The notes below the pieces were generated by a model. It did no database searches and was not told where the DNA came from. It saw only the letters and a list, made by a program, of their open reading frames with translations. Shown piece after piece: positions 12,138-25,600 of a stretch of DNA of 64,000 nt (position 1 is its first letter; every line of letters begins with the position of its first letter). Origin of the DNA: Mesostigma viride. Lineage: Eukaryota; Streptophyta; Mesostigmatophyceae; Mesostigmatales; Mesostigmataceae. The translations under genes were made by a program, and so were the position numbers. The stretch is from contig RPFO01000331.1 of NCBI GenBank assembly GCA_009746045.1, positions 1 through 64,000 of the forward strand. Reading direction: 5' to 3'.

Positions 12138-12393
12138 CATGGTAAAACGCTTTTGTCCGTTCTGTTGTGTCCGGTTAAATCTATCCCATGAAAGTTACGC
12201 CCGCCGTCGTTTCTCTTGCCTTTCGTTTGCCTTTTGTTTGCGGAATATTACTCTTCAAAGTTTTACCCTCGTCTTTTCGCCTTTCTTATGGTAGGCTAGA
12301 CATCGGCCATTTTTTTCTGAGGGGCAGACTGACGGGAAAATGCACTTGTGCTGTCCGGGATCTAAATTTTCGTTCTTTTTTTTTCTGAAATAG

Positions 12394-13090
12394 ATGGTGG
12401 AGTCCGACGCCGTCAAACAAGTGCTTGGCCGCGCCATGGATAACGTACTCGAGAAAGTTCGCTTTTTTCATATTTGAGCAAGTTAGCCTTGAGCAGGAGA
12501 GCACAGGCCGCCACTTGGCCGTTTTCATTATCTTTGATTCGTTCACCGTAATGGAGAGGATGATTTGCGCCCAGCTGGCTGATATGCACTTCCTCATAAC
12601 AGAGGGGTTTTTCAAACCTCTTGAGGACGACAGAGTGCCAATCTATAGACCCAAGGAACGAATTCCGCCTTGTGGTGTCGTACGTTGAAACGGGGCCCAG
12701 GGAAGAGTTAATTGGGGGAAGAGGGACATGCTCTTCATTTGGGTTGCAACTACACGCGCCGATTTCTCCTGGATGCGACGCTGCAAATGCGCGTGAGGGC
12801 TGATGCGTTTGAAGGGGCACCAGAACCAGACACAGCGGACTTTCGGTTTCGCCGTCTGCCAATCTTGGGGGATGGAAATGGAGAATCGGTTTTAGTCAAA
12901 ATTCCGCTAATCTGCTCCAACTTGGGGTGTGATTGTGAAAGGGCCGGGTCCCAGAAGCTAGTTGAGTAGGAGATGTAGAGATGCCAGATATTGCAGTGAG
13001 GAGTGCCAGCATGCGGACAGGAGTAGGCGCAAGGATAACTAGGTGTGAAGGTCTGCATGCGGCTAGCAAGGGAGGCGCTGTCTGCGCGTA
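12394..13090 (+). pseudogene. MYND zinc-finger gene copy 2, degenerate
   Basis: Related to copy 1 from its 5' flank onward. The ATG at 12394 opens a frame lost within 70 bp at a T run near 12465. The homologous reading continues in another frame ('FDSFTVMERM'), shifts again near 12660, and reaches a damaged MYND finger at about 12920-13060. There 'ARYCSEECQHAD' is preceded by in-frame stops, and the Trp and first His of the finger are changed to Arg. Several independent lesions mark it as a true pseudogene. Confidence 0.6.
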
Positions 13091-13405
13091 ACGTTGTGCA
13101 CCCGTTCACCCTGTTTTGTAGCTCTGCCTCATAGATATGGGATCGAGTAGCGCCGCAGGGCGTTTCTAAGTTGCATCATGTTCAATTTCAGCTCGTATGT
13201 ATAGAATATGAAAAACTTGCTACAAGCCGTTCATGGTGGTTAGCAGATGAAGTTGCGCCACAGGGCGTTTCTTAGTTGCGTAATCAATATAACGCATAGT
13301 TTGGTAGTCGTGAATTTGTTCATGAGAGATAATACGGAGAAAGACAACCAACTTACTATTGCGAACGTAAAAATTTTGTAAACAAAATGGCGCAGGAAAG
13401 CAGGA

Positions 13406-14179
13406 ATGGCGGGGCACTTCGATATGGTCGATCTGGAGTCCGGCTTGGCCTGTGTGGCAGCAAACGTACTGAACCGAGCTTGCGAGATCCACGCATGGGT
13501 ACGGTTAGCCGAGGAGCGCTCGGGTCGCCAGTTCGCGGTTTTGGTCGCGTATGACTCGTTCGCCGAACTAGGACGACGCCAGATTGTCGTCCAGTTACTG
13601 GACATGTACTTTGCCTTGGCTGGCGGATTCTACAAGCTGACGCCGGCGGATCGGGTTCCACTCAATCGTGAGGTGGACTTTCGACTGTTGGTCTCGTATG
13701 TCGAGAAGGTTGGATGGGACCAGTATGAGGAACAGCCCAACGCGATGGAGGTGCAGCCAAGATTTACCCTATCGGCGAGAGTAGAGGGGGGGGGGTTCCA
13801 GGTTTTCACTTTACATTTGCGAATTCAGAGTCCGTGAAATTTAAGTTTTCCAGGGCGATCGTTTTACCGGGGTGGGAGGGCCAATGCTCTCCTGGATTCC
13901 AAGGAGTGGCTCGAATCCGGCCTGCCTGGTGGAAGACGGTGTTAAGCGCAAGTGCGGGGGTGTCGCGACGCCCGGTATTGCGGTGCCGAGTGCCAGCGCG
14001 CGCACTGGAAGGAACACACAAAGCTGTGTAACAACTATCGTGAGGCCGGGGAGCCAGTTTCTCAGCAGTTGAATGCCCTTCACCGCTGGCTAGCACGCCG
14101 GCGATGGAGACGGGATTTTTGTTGTTTGGGGAACCGATTGTGGGAGGCTGAGCCCGCAGCCGCCACTGATTGCTATTGA
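13406..14179 (+). pseudogene. MYND zinc-finger gene copy 3, frame-disrupted
   Basis: From the ATG at 13406 (alternative in-frame ATG at 13424) an open frame of 143 codons matches the N-terminal domain of copies 1 and 2 ('AYDSFAELGRR', 'FRLLVSYVEK'). A G8 tract near 13788 precedes loss of the homologous frame. The MYND finger lies in another frame at about 13955-14045 ('CRDARYCGAECQRAHWKEHTKLC') with all late Cys and His ligands present. If the G8 tract is miscalled, or an intron removes 13810-13945, the gene could be intact. Otherwise it is a pseudogene. Confidence 0.55.
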
Positions 14180-14199
14180 ACCCTAATTGCAGCTGGCCA

Positions 14200-15310
14200 G
14201 GCCGCAAGGAGCTCAGCGGCGCGGCGCTAACCGATAAGCTAGGCATGCTCGAGCCTCTAACCCGAGACTACCGGTAGGCTACCCGATAGTGCATGCTCGA
14301 GCCTCTAACCCGAGACTACCGGCACTCAGCGGATCTGTGCTACCGAGGGCGACGGTTCTCTGACCGTCCCGGCGCGCACTGGCTTCCGTACCGTGCTTAG
14401 GCACCGACTAGCATCTAGACACCAATCTTTGATGCCCACCTGACTAGCTAGGCGCCCAGGCCGGCGACTGTAGACCGGCCAGCGGATTGATGCCACTCGG
14501 GAGCACAACTCCCATACTTTCTTTTTAAATAATTATACAATAAGTGGAGCCCTGCCACAAATGCAGCAGTTAACAGTGGCCTTAACCCATAGTCCGTAAA
14601 CTACCCGACCTGTCGGGTAGTTTGACTAACGGTCGAATTTCGCGCCGCGCCGTGAGCGCTCACGGGCGTCCCCAACATCTACTGCTCCAATTTTGGTACT
14701 TTTGAAATTCCATGCCTGGAGCGCAAAGTTTGCAATATATGTGCCGTTTGTAGCTCTAGCTCTATAATAACCTGACCAACCCCGCATTCCTCAAAGTACT
14801 TAGCACTTGTTGCCTATTCTCATTATGCGAATCACATGATTAGGATGTGCTTCATGATTGCTATTGCTCGAGATTCAATTAAGAATGATTGACATCAATA
14901 AATGATGAACCAAATAAACCAAATTAGGCCACTTGACAAGTTCATGATCCATTTAAATTGTACAATTAAGCGATTAATTAATTCATAAATCATACATTAC
15001 ATGGGATACCCCCGTCGACGAGCTAGTGGTACGTACAATGAAACATTTGAGTTTGTAACATGTCTCCATGGATATATACATGTATGCTGGACCTCGCGCA
15101 TCTCAGCCCTCTAAGAAATGTTATTTGAACTCAGGTCTAGATCTAAATATATACATGATCTGGATAATATTATACACTTCCTTAAAAGAGCATGAATCGA
15201 GCTTTACAATTCAGGACAAGGAACTCGTTTGCAAATCACGGCTGAAAGGCAAGTGCTCACAACGAAGCACGTGCTCTCAAGGCTGTCCACCTCGTCCAAC
15301 CAAGCCCGGG
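14200..15310. other. Intergenic DNA with one 33-bp direct repeat
   Basis: 'GCATGCTCGAGCCTCTAACC' followed by 'CGAGACTACCGG' occurs at about 14245-14277 and 14291-14323. The rest, increasingly AT-rich toward 15000, shows no gene. Confidence 0.6.
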
Positions 15311-15319
15311 CGAGCTGGC

Positions 15320-18300
15320 CTACTCAACAGGTCTCTTCTTGGCCAAGTTCGTGAGCCGTTTCTCGACGTCTGTCGGAATGGTCAAGATGGCCTGGCGATT
15401 GTTAGCTGGGTTGACAACAATGGTGTGTTCGAACCCCGCGTCCATGCACAGGTAGCAATTGACCAAGTTTGGCTGTTCAGCTTGCGCATCGGCGTCCATT
15501 TTGAACATCGTCGCCATACCCGGAAATCTGTCCCAGTAGCGCACCCCCACCACCCATTGTCCCTTACGGAACAACTCCCTATCGACCTTGCCGTTTCTGT
15601 CGGCCACTCGCCTCACGAAAGTAGCGGCCACCTGATAAGGCTCCTGCAAGACTTCCGCTAGCCAATATGGATGATCTGGATCGTGGGACTCATCACCAGA
15701 GTAGGACTCGACGGCAAAAATGTCTCGCAGCTTCAGTCTCCTTCCCATCATCGTCCTCTCTGCCTGTAGTCTGTTCAGTCGCGTCCCTGCGTGCCCCCCT
15801 TGTCCGTTTGGGTTCCTTTGCACTGGCTCCCCCAGTTTGTGGAGCTTCATCCGAGCACCTCCCACATTCCAGCCGTCCATGTCGGTCCACTCCTTTCGAC
15901 AATCCCACCACCTTTCCTCGGCGCACGCACCGCCACAATAGCAGGAATACTGGCGCAGCATTAAGCGCGTCACATTCGACTTGTCCATGCGCCACCAGTG
16001 CGCCTTCTTCACTCCTTTGATTTCGCCGCGCCCTGGGCTGTAAGGAAGCACCTGCGCGTCGAAGACAAGATTTGCACAAGGGAAAGTTGAAGTTACGAGA
16101 CCATCGAGCTAGTTGTGTTTTATTAAGCACTCCTGATCGCCAGGACTCCAAGAACGCCCTAGAAACGACGGCCGGCGTAACTATTCCCTGAACGAGGACT
16201 GTACACTTAATTACCTCGGGGAACTCGAAGAAGTTACGCCTGGTCGTTGTGGTCCCGCCCACCGCCCCCGACGCCAGATTCTCCACCAACTGGGCGGCCG
16301 TCTGTTTGTCCTGGTTCTCTTCCCTGATGTGCCACCTCCTCAACATGCACTTCACAGTCCCACCAGCTCCATCCACCTCCCCCTTTCCGTGCTGCTCCCC
16401 AAAGTAATTCCACTCAAATGACTCCAGGTGCGGATCCTCCGTCAGCAGCCGGGCCACTTCCGCGATCACATTCCTTGACTTGAACTGCATGGAGCAATTG
16501 TCCGACCACCCAATGAAGCGCTTCACCTCTACCCCTTCTGACCGTAGTGTCGCCAGGATTTTGAGGATAGCAAAACGGAGGGCCCGCCCGTCCCTTTTCA
16601 TTCCGCCCTGTCCGATGAAGTGAAACTCCCTTCTCACGACCTTTCCCGACGCTGGATCCAAGTAGCGCACGATCCAGGGCATAAGGACGAATGTGACTGG
16701 ATGCCAATACTGTGCTTGGAGATTGTGATAGGTGTAAGACTGGTAGTTCTCGGCGTAATCTGTGTGGCATACAAGGTCCCCCACCCGCATCCTTGAGAGA
16801 CATTCCTTGGAGGCGTCCGCTTGCCACCACGCGTTGAAGCAATGCTGGATGAAGTCCGGCCACTTGTCCACAATTGCCTCCTTTAGCTCCGTTGGTGTGG
16901 ACTTGACGTCGACTTGCGTCAATCGCTGCCCACCAGCCTTTGCGATCTCGTCACAGTCGTCCTGCATATGCGCAGTGTGCACATACAGAAAAGACATCAA
17001 CTTCGACCCACCAATGACCTGTAGAAAGAAAAAAGACAGGACCTCAGGAAAAATTGAAAAAGAAACGCCTTGGGGCGCAACCACTCCACTAAAAATTACC
17101 TCTGGCCCAAGAACTTCAGGAAACATTGCAAAAGAAACGCCTTGGGGCGCAACCACTCCACTAAAAATTACCTCTGGCCCAAGAACCGCACCCGGCGGCA
17201 CATCCTGCATCTCGTATCTGGTCCATGAAATCAGGTGGTTGGAAGCCTCCTCCCGTTCGCATAACATGAAGTTCCGAATTCCACACTTGGGAGCCAGGCA
17301 AGTGCCCAACACACAAGCCTTACGCCGGATCGAGCAAACCCCCAACTCCTCGCCCAGGTCATGATCGGGCACCCCTTCCTCGTCGTCCAGCACCCTCCCA
17401 TGCATGGGCAGATCCTCAAGTTCGCCCTGAAAAGGCTGAACCTGCGGCCGCGACGACCCCACAGACGACCTCGAACCTCCCCCCTCCCTCATCCCCTCCA
17501 CCTCACAAGTAAACTTGTTCACCCACTCTGTCGTGTGAGTGGCTTTGAAAATGGAACATGTGGGCACGGACGACCCCACGTCGAGCTGGCTACCATGATC
17601 GCACGCGTGGCATTCAGGTCCGCACTCGCATCTGGCATGAAAAGTTGCACGAAATTTGGCCAACCCCCCAACCATGGACTGCATGGTAGTGTGGTGCTGG
17701 CATGCGCACAAGTTCCGCATTTTCCACCGCCCCTTGACGCATGCGGGCATATGCTTGCAAAAAGTAGTGTATCCCACATGAACTGTGCTCTTCTGATTCG
17801 TGCGTAGCATTGACATCCCTGCCTCCGTCTCCAAAATCACCTGATTTCCCCCCCTCACACCCTCCTCTCCCTCCCCCCCCCCCCTCCCTACTGTCCATCC
17901 GCCGCGGTGGCTTCAACTCCGGATGGCGGGAAATGAACACTTCGTAAATCTTCGACTTGGAGACAGTATAGTAGCGCGCACCCTCCGAAAACGCTAGTGT
18001 ATGTTTGTAATCCTTTCTGGTCCATTCACAATGAACATCCTTCATGTTCGGAGACGCCCGCGTCAAGTTATCATCCCTCCAGCACGCTTGTATCAGGGCA
18101 ATGACTTCCGTCGGAAGCTCGTCTTTCCTCCTCCTCCTCTCTGGCGCACTCATCAAAAGGTCGTCCTCCCCTTCTTCCATTCCATCCCTGTGACCCCGAA
18201 CAGTTGCGACAAAGCGCCTGTCAATCCCGAACGCGCGCTCCACAATCCTGTCCGGGACGCCCTCCATTGCCTTCGTAACAAGTCCACACAAGGCCCACCT

Positions 18301-18669
18301 AAGCCCACGATCCTTCTCAGATGTTCCCAAGTCGCCAAAAGCCTTCTTGATGTTATCCCGAAGAGATTCCGCCCAATTTTCAGGAAGCCCGCCGTCACAG
18401 TTCTTCCTCTTCTTAATGCCGTTGCTCTCCGCCACCATGGCATTTAGTCTTGAAGCTGCGCAAGACAGAACCTCCGCGCTCATCTCTGGCGTCCTGTGGT
18501 TGTTTGCTTTCACGCGTTCCGCCATGATAGGAAAGATGTCATTGGCAATTTTGTACCCCTTGTTCTCGATGTACTTGTCGCTCCAGAGACCGCGAAGTGC
18601 AGGCTCCCGGTCGTCATTGGACAAGGGACGCGAACCGTCGGAAACGGCCCCCCGCCCCGATCGCGCCAT
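15320..18669 (-). CDS. DDE-type transposase-like protein, spliced host-side gene
   Basis: Starts at the ATG at 18669 (MARSGRGAVSDG) and ends at 15320. The catalytic-looking core contains 'VCHTDYAENY' (first Asp), 'GWSDNCSMQFKS' (second Asp) and 'FGEQHGKGEVDGAGGTVK' (acidic third position). A Cys/His cluster upstream ('CKHMPACVKG', 'CACQHH', 'CECGPECHACDH') looks zinc-binding. Two introns with GT-AG borders are visible. One at about 17160-17023 contains a 78-bp internal duplication that repeats its donor site. The other is at about 16215-16052. A frame change at the G/C run around 17870-17884 is probably another homopolymer error. It belongs to the 'DYAENY' class of transposase-like proteins of eukaryotic genomes; I cannot name the superfamily. 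Terminal repeats were not found. Confidence 0.6.
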
Positions 18670-18799
18670 CAGACTTTGGTCAGACGGCAGCTGATTTTTT
18701 TCGCCTCTTAATCCCGCGGCACCGAAAGCCCTGAGGATGAGTAATGATAAATAATCACCATTAAAGACACGACGAAAACGATGGGCATCAAACAAGAAC

Positions 18800-19400
18800 G
18801 ACAAGCGTCATTAATAACGCCGGCCGGCGCAACTGGATACATGTAAACCATACAAAAGTGATTTTATGAAACACATACAGTTTGTCATTAATAACGACGG
18901 CCGGCGTAACTCGGGCGCAATTAAAAACCATTAAGAAGCAACTCAGGATATGCAGGCAGAAATCCTTCAGGTGTAAAAAAGATGTACAAACACACTTTTG
19001 GTAATGGGGCCTGATTGCGCAACTGCAAGATACCATTGGAAACGCCGGCCGGCGCAACTGGATGCATGTACATAAACCATACAAAAGTGATTTGCACAAA
19101 ACCCCTACAATTTGTCATGAGTAACGACGGCCGGCGTAACTCGGTTGCATTTGAAAACCACAAAGAAGCAACTCAGGTAGTGAAGGCGGAAATCCCAGAG
19201 GTGATAAAATGTTTACCAACACAAAATGTTGATAAGCGTGCAAGCTTTTGCAAGTGCGCGCAAGATACCATTGGAAACGCCGGCCGGCGCAACTGGAACA
19301 CCAAAACAAAAAACTTGATTTGCACGAAACCCATTCAGTTCGTCATGGATAACGACGGCCGGCGCAACTTCATGGCACTCACCACTTTCACCAAATGCCA
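18800..19400. repeat. Tandem 230-250 bp repeat units bearing GGCCGGCG motifs
   Basis: 'AACGCCGGCCGGCGCAACTGG' and 'ACGACGGCCGGCGTAACTCG' alternate at about 18821, 18892, 19038, 19122, 19274 and 19352, with related sequence between (such as 'CCATACAAAAGTGATTT'). The same GACGGCCGGCGTAAC motif occurs inside intron 2 of the adjacent transposase gene (about 16170). The array may be a subterminal region of that element. The short open frames are repeat translations. Confidence 0.7.
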
Positions 19401-19674
19401 TGTCGCCATTATATTGAGGAAAGCGAAGTATGCCCACTTGAAGCTGTGGTCTGCAGAACATTGACACAAAATATGCATGGTATTTCAAGCAATGAATGCT
19501 ATGTGTCAGGCATCAATGTCTTTATTGTATCCAAATGTGGTTAGGACGGAGGTTTACATTGGTTGCTATTTTAAGACAATGGCGTATAACCAAACATTGC
19601 ACACACTCAAGAGTGTACTTATGCTGAACTGGAAAGGAACATTAAACCCCAATAAGGTAGATATTTTTCTTTTA

Positions 19675-19840
19675 CATTTTAATTTTTTATATACTACTTT
19701 ATATAATATTATATTATATTATATTATATTATGCTATATTATGTTATATGAAATAACATTAAAATTAACATAAAATTAAAATTATATATTAATTATAGTA
19801 TATTATATAATTTATATTATATATTATATTCACGATGCTC
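19675..19840. repeat. AT-rich low-complexity tract (TATAT / ATTATATT)
   Basis: About 165 bp almost entirely A and T. Confidence 0.85.
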
Positions 19841-21680
19841 TGTGTATTAATGACATATCAGACACACCTACATCACATCGCCTTGATGTTTCCGTTGTAT
19901 GGGTCCGGTCGGGCGTTGGTAGCTGGTCGACAACAATTCTACATTTCCTAAAAAAAAATGCGACCGTGCCTACATTCGAAGGCGCGCTGTGGCTGACCTG
20001 AACTATCGGTGAACACCTCGGCGTCACTTGACCGGCCTAGGTTGACATTTCGGCAGAGTAACGCTGCTTAAAGGATCCTTGCGTAGTTCGCGCGATTTGG
20101 CTCTTTATATATGTTTTTGGAGACGACGAGCAAGCATCCGATTGGTCAGCCAATTCCTGTCCAGTCCTCGGACAGTGTCCAATCCGGTGCTTGGGATCCA
20201 GAAAACGTGCTCGAGCCTGGCCACTCTGTCGCGGGCGCCGCGCTAGTGGCGTCGCGCCCAAACCTGACCAGGCCATAGGAAAGGGCGGGGGCGAATGCAA
20301 GAATTATTGTTATATCCTGACCTGTCCTGGGGAAGGTCCGGGGCGAATGCAAGAATTAATATACCTGCGTATGCAACCAACACGGCCGATCCACATACAT
20401 AATCCGACTGAGCTGGACGGTACGGACCAAATTTCGGTGCAAATTGAGGCCCAAAAGCTATGTCGGCATGGTGCGCGCACCCCTTGCGGTAGGGGCCATG
20501 GCGACTGCCTTTAGACGAAACGTGACAAATCTGGCACGCGGAAAGCAGAAATGCTCGATTGTTGGAGAAAATTAGTTACTGATTCTAATTTATGGCGGGA
20601 TGGTTGCGATCTATAATGTCGCGGGCTTTTTTTCTTTGCCATCGGCAGGGGGGGTCCGGCCTGAATTTCTGTCGGGATGAATAAAGTATATTGGATGCCT
20701 GCCGGGTTGATTGTCGATTGTTGCCAGTTTTGATGGTCGTAAGGAAAGCTAGTTTAATGATGTTTCTAAAGCCGTAAAAATTCCCGCTGCTATCTTTACC
20801 TTTCCCGTCATTTTGCGGTAAGATAACATTAGCCCTGCGCGATGCGTACTGCCCAACCACTCCATGAAAGGGTGGACTTTCTTGTGCGCCTGGGCACGAA
20901 TAAATGCCCGTTATGGTACGTTCTTGTGTTAAACGTCTTAAGCTTGCGTTTTCCTGCTTTCTTACCTCGTTGAGCGTAAGCTTTTTGCCTTCTTTCCGGC
21001 CAGATGCAGCCAGAAAGTTGCGGGTCCTGGCGCTGCATCGCTGGATTCCTGGGTGTCTTTTAGCTAGTTAATCGTCTGTGACGTGGCTGGCTTTCTGCAG
21101 CGCGTGGCCCGCAACCTGTCGGGAAGGTGTAATGCTTTTATTTCCATGCTTCTCTGAAATTTCTTTTGCTTTATAGACAGTTGTGTTCGAGGAAATTCAC
21201 GCGGTCTTCCTAAGCAGCGGCATCATTTTCCCCAGACACTGACGAGCTGGCACCTGTCTCCTAAAGAGAGCGGCTCGTGCTTGTTAGAAAGGAGGCAGTG
21301 TGCATTTTGCGGGACACAATGCTTTGGTGGCACATGCGTCAGGTAGGCTGTTCCAATGGTCTCTTCACCTTTCCCACTGAGTAAATGTTAGCATTTGTCA
21401 TGCTAACCAGAGCAGCTAGCCACAGGTTGGCTGGATAAAAAGTCAGCTTATTTTCTCTTTATATACTGCGTGTGTGGTCCTCCACGTGTCCGGCTTGTTG
21501 GGCATTTTGGAAGAGGGTTTATAATGTGTTGTTGGGTGGAACAACTTGGTTGTTGGCACAAAATCACACATTATTAGCCTGAGATAGGCATGACATATGC
21601 TGCTCAGGCGTGTCGTCCTACCAGCCTTGTTGTTAAGGGTAGACTCACAAGGCTGGCTGTGCCGATGGAGGGGTGGGGCG
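19841..21680. other. No gene seen
   Basis: Apart from a small direct repeat (GGGGCGAATGCAAGAATTA at about 20288 and 20341), nothing recognisable. Open frames are short and unconvincing. Confidence 0.5.
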
Positions 21681-21689
21681 TGCTAGCCC

Positions 21690-22450
21690 CCCCCACACCC
21701 ACGCATGCATGCTAGCCCACCCCCACACCCACGCATGCATGCTAGCCCCGGCCCCGGCCCCCCCACACCCACGCATGCATGCTAGCCCCCCCCACACCCA
21801 CGCATGCATGCTAGCCCACACTCACACCCACGCATGCATGCTAGCCCACCCCCACACCCACGCATGCATGCTAGCCCCCCCACACACCCACGCATGCATG
21901 CCAGCCCCCCACACACCCACGCATGCATGACCGCCCCCCCCACACCCACGCATGCATGCTAGCCCACCCCCACACCCACGCATGCATGCTAGCCCCCCCA
22001 CACACCCACGCATGGATGCCAGCCCCCACACACACCCACGCATGCATGACAGCCCCCCCACACACCCACGCATGCATGCTAGCCCCCCACACACACCCAC
22101 GCATGCATGCCAGCCCCCATACACACCCACGCATGCATGCCAGCCCCCCCCCACACTTACGCATGCATGCTAGCCCCCCACACACACCCACGCATGCATG
22201 CCAGCCCCCCCCACACCCACGCATGCATGCCAGCCCCCCCCCACACTTACGCATGCATGCTAGCCCCCCACACACACCCACGCATGCATGCCAGCCCCCC
22301 CCACACCCACGCATGCAGGCTAGCCCAACCCCACACCCACGCATGCATGCCAGCCCACCCCCACACCCACACGTGCATGCCAGCCCACCCCCACACCCAC
22401 GCATGCATGCCAGCCCACCCCCACACCCACGCGTGCATGCCAGCCCACCC
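21690..22450 (+). repeat. Minisatellite, about 30 bp unit, about 25 copies
   Basis: Unit 'CCCACACCCACGCATGCATG' followed by 'CTAGCCCCC', with small variations. Long Cys/Gly or His/Ala/Pro open frames on both strands are repeat translations. Confidence 0.95.
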
Positions 22451-22689
22451 CTAGCTTGAGCGTGCTTGTAAAGTTTTTGCATGGTTTATTAAAATGAGTG
22501 GAATATGTATTTATTGCATTAAATGTTAATTTTATTGATCATGAATGAAAATGGTCAACATTGCCGAAGTGCCCCTAAATTGCTCAATATTGTGTGCTCA
22601 AGAATTCAATGAGGATTGTCATCATGGAAACCCGCACAAATTCACGATTCCGGGCATGCATGTGAAAGTATCAAGAACAATTTTCAATT

Positions 22690-25600
22690 AAGAATGGTAT
22701 CTCATTGTTCCATGAATCAATATGACTCCATGTACGTAGACAAGCCATGATGACCCCATGGGAGCCTGAATCCTCATCATTAAATACATAAATGCCACCC
22801 ATGTACGTAGACGGGCCATGATGACACCAATGGAGCCTGAATCCTCATCATTAATTACATAAATGCCAACCATGTACATACACGGGCAATGATGACACCA
22901 TGGGAGCCTGAATCCTCATCATTAATTACATAAATGCCAACCATGTACGTAGGCCAGCCATGATGACACTGTGGGAGCCTGAATCCTCATCATTAATTTC
23001 ATACATGCCAACAACACGTAGACGGGCCATAATGACACCACGGGAGCCTGAATCCTGATCATTTTTTTTTCTTTGACATCCATGTACGTAGGCCAGCCAT
23101 GATGACACCATGGGAGCCTGAATCCTCATCATTTTTTTTCTGAGACATCCATGTACGTAGGCCAGCCATGATGACACCATGGGAGCCTGAATCCTCATCA
23201 TTTTTTTTCTGAGACATCCATGTACGTAGGCCAGCCATGATGACACCATGGGAGCCTGAATCCTCATCATTAAATACATACATGCCATCCATGTACGTAG
23301 ACAGGCCATGACATCTGACACCATGGGAGCCTGAATCCTCATCATTTACTATTCCTTGACATCCATGTACGTAGACGGGCCATGATGACACCATGGGAGC
23401 CTGAATCCTCTTCATTTTTTTTTCTTTGACATCCATGTACATACGTAGGCCAGCCATGATGACACCAATGGAGCCTGAATCCTCATCATTAATTACATAA
23501 ATGCCATGATCATCAATGACCCCATGGGAGCCTGAATCCTCATCATTAAATACATAAATGCCACGGTCCATGTACGTAGACGGGCCATGATGACACCAAT
23601 GGAGCCTGAATCCTCATCATTAATTACATAAATGCCAACCATGTACATACACGGGCAATGATGACACCATGGGAGCCTGAATCCTCATCATTAATTACAT
23701 AAATGCCAACCATGTACGTAGGCCAGCCATGATGACACTATGGGAGCCTGAATCCTCATCATTCATTTCATACATGCCAACAACACGTAGACGGGCCATA
23801 ATGACACCACGGGAGCCTGAATCCTCATCATTTTTTTTTCTTTGACATCCATGTACGTAGGCCAGCCATGATGACACCATGGGAGCCTGAATCCTCATCA
23901 TTTTTTTCTGAACATCCATGTACGTAGGCCAGCCATGATGACACCATGGGAGCCTGAATCCTCATCATTAAATACATACATGCCATCCATGTACGTAGAC
24001 AGGCCATGATGACACCATGGGAGCCTGAATCCTCATCATTTATTTTTGACATCCATGTACGTAGGCCAGCCATGATGACACCATGGGAGCCTGAATCCTC
24101 ATCATTTTTTTTCTTTGACATCCATGTACGTAGGCCAGCCATGATGACACCATGGAGCCTGAATTCTCATCATTAATTACATACATGCCATCCATGTACG
24201 TAGACAGGCCATGATGACACCATGGGAGCCTGAATCCTCATCATTTTACATTACATGCCATCCATGTACGTAGACAGGCCATGATGACACCATGGGAGCC
24301 TGAATCCTCATCATTTTTTTCTTGACATCCATGTACGTAGGCCAGCCATGATGACACCATGGAGCCTGAATCCTCATCATTAATTACATAAATGCCAACC
24401 ATGTACGTAGACAAGCCATGATGACACCAATGGAGCCTGAATCCTCATCATTAATTACATAAATGCCAACCATGTACATACACGGGCCATGATGACACCA
24501 TGGGAGCCTGAATCCTCATCATTTTTTTTTCTTTGACATCCATGTACGTAGGCCAGCCATGATGACACCAATGGAGCCTGAATCCTCATCATTAATTACA
24601 TAAATGCCATCCATGTACGTAGACAAGCCATGATGACACCATGGGAGCCTGAATCCTCATCATTAATTACATAATGCCATCCATGTACGTAGACAGCCAT
24701 GATGACACCATGGGAGCCTGAATCCTCATCATTAATTACATACATGCCATCCATGTACGTAGACAGCCATGATGACACCATGGGAGCCTGAATCCTCATC
24801 ATTTACTATTCCTTGACATCCATGTACGTAGGCCAGCCATGAGACACCATGGGAGCCTGAATCCTCCTCATTAATTACATAAATGCCAACCATGTACGTA
24901 GACAAGCCATGATGACACCATGGGAGCCTGAATCCTCATCATTTACTATTCCTTGACATCCATGTACGTAGGCCAGCCATGATGACACCATGGAGCCTGA
25001 ATCCTCCTCGTTAATTACATAAATGCCAACCATGTACGTAGACAAGCCATGATGACCCCATGGGAGCCTGAATCCTCATCATTTACTATTCCTTGACATC
25101 CATGTACGTAGACGGGCCATGATGACACCATGGGAGCCTGAATCCTCATCATTTACTATTCCTTGACATCCATGTACGTAGGCCAGCCATGATGACACCA
25201 ATGGAGCCTGAATCCTCTTCATTTTCTTAATGAGAGGATTCAGGTTACATAAATGCCAACCATGTAGGTAGACAAGCCATGATGACACCATGGGAGCCTG
25301 AATCCTCATCATTTACTATTCCTTGACATCCATGTACGTAGGCCAGCCATGGAGACACCATGGGAGCCTGAATCCTCCTCATTAATTACATAAATGCCAA
25401 CCATGTACGTAGACAAGCCATGATGACCCCATGGGAGCCTGAATCCTCATCATTAATTACATAAATGCCATCCATGTACGTAGACGGGCCATGATGACAC
25501 CATGGGAGCCTGAATCCTCCTCATTAATTACATAAATGCCAACCATGTACGTAGACAAGCCATGATGACACCATGGGAGCCTGAATCCTCATCATTTACT

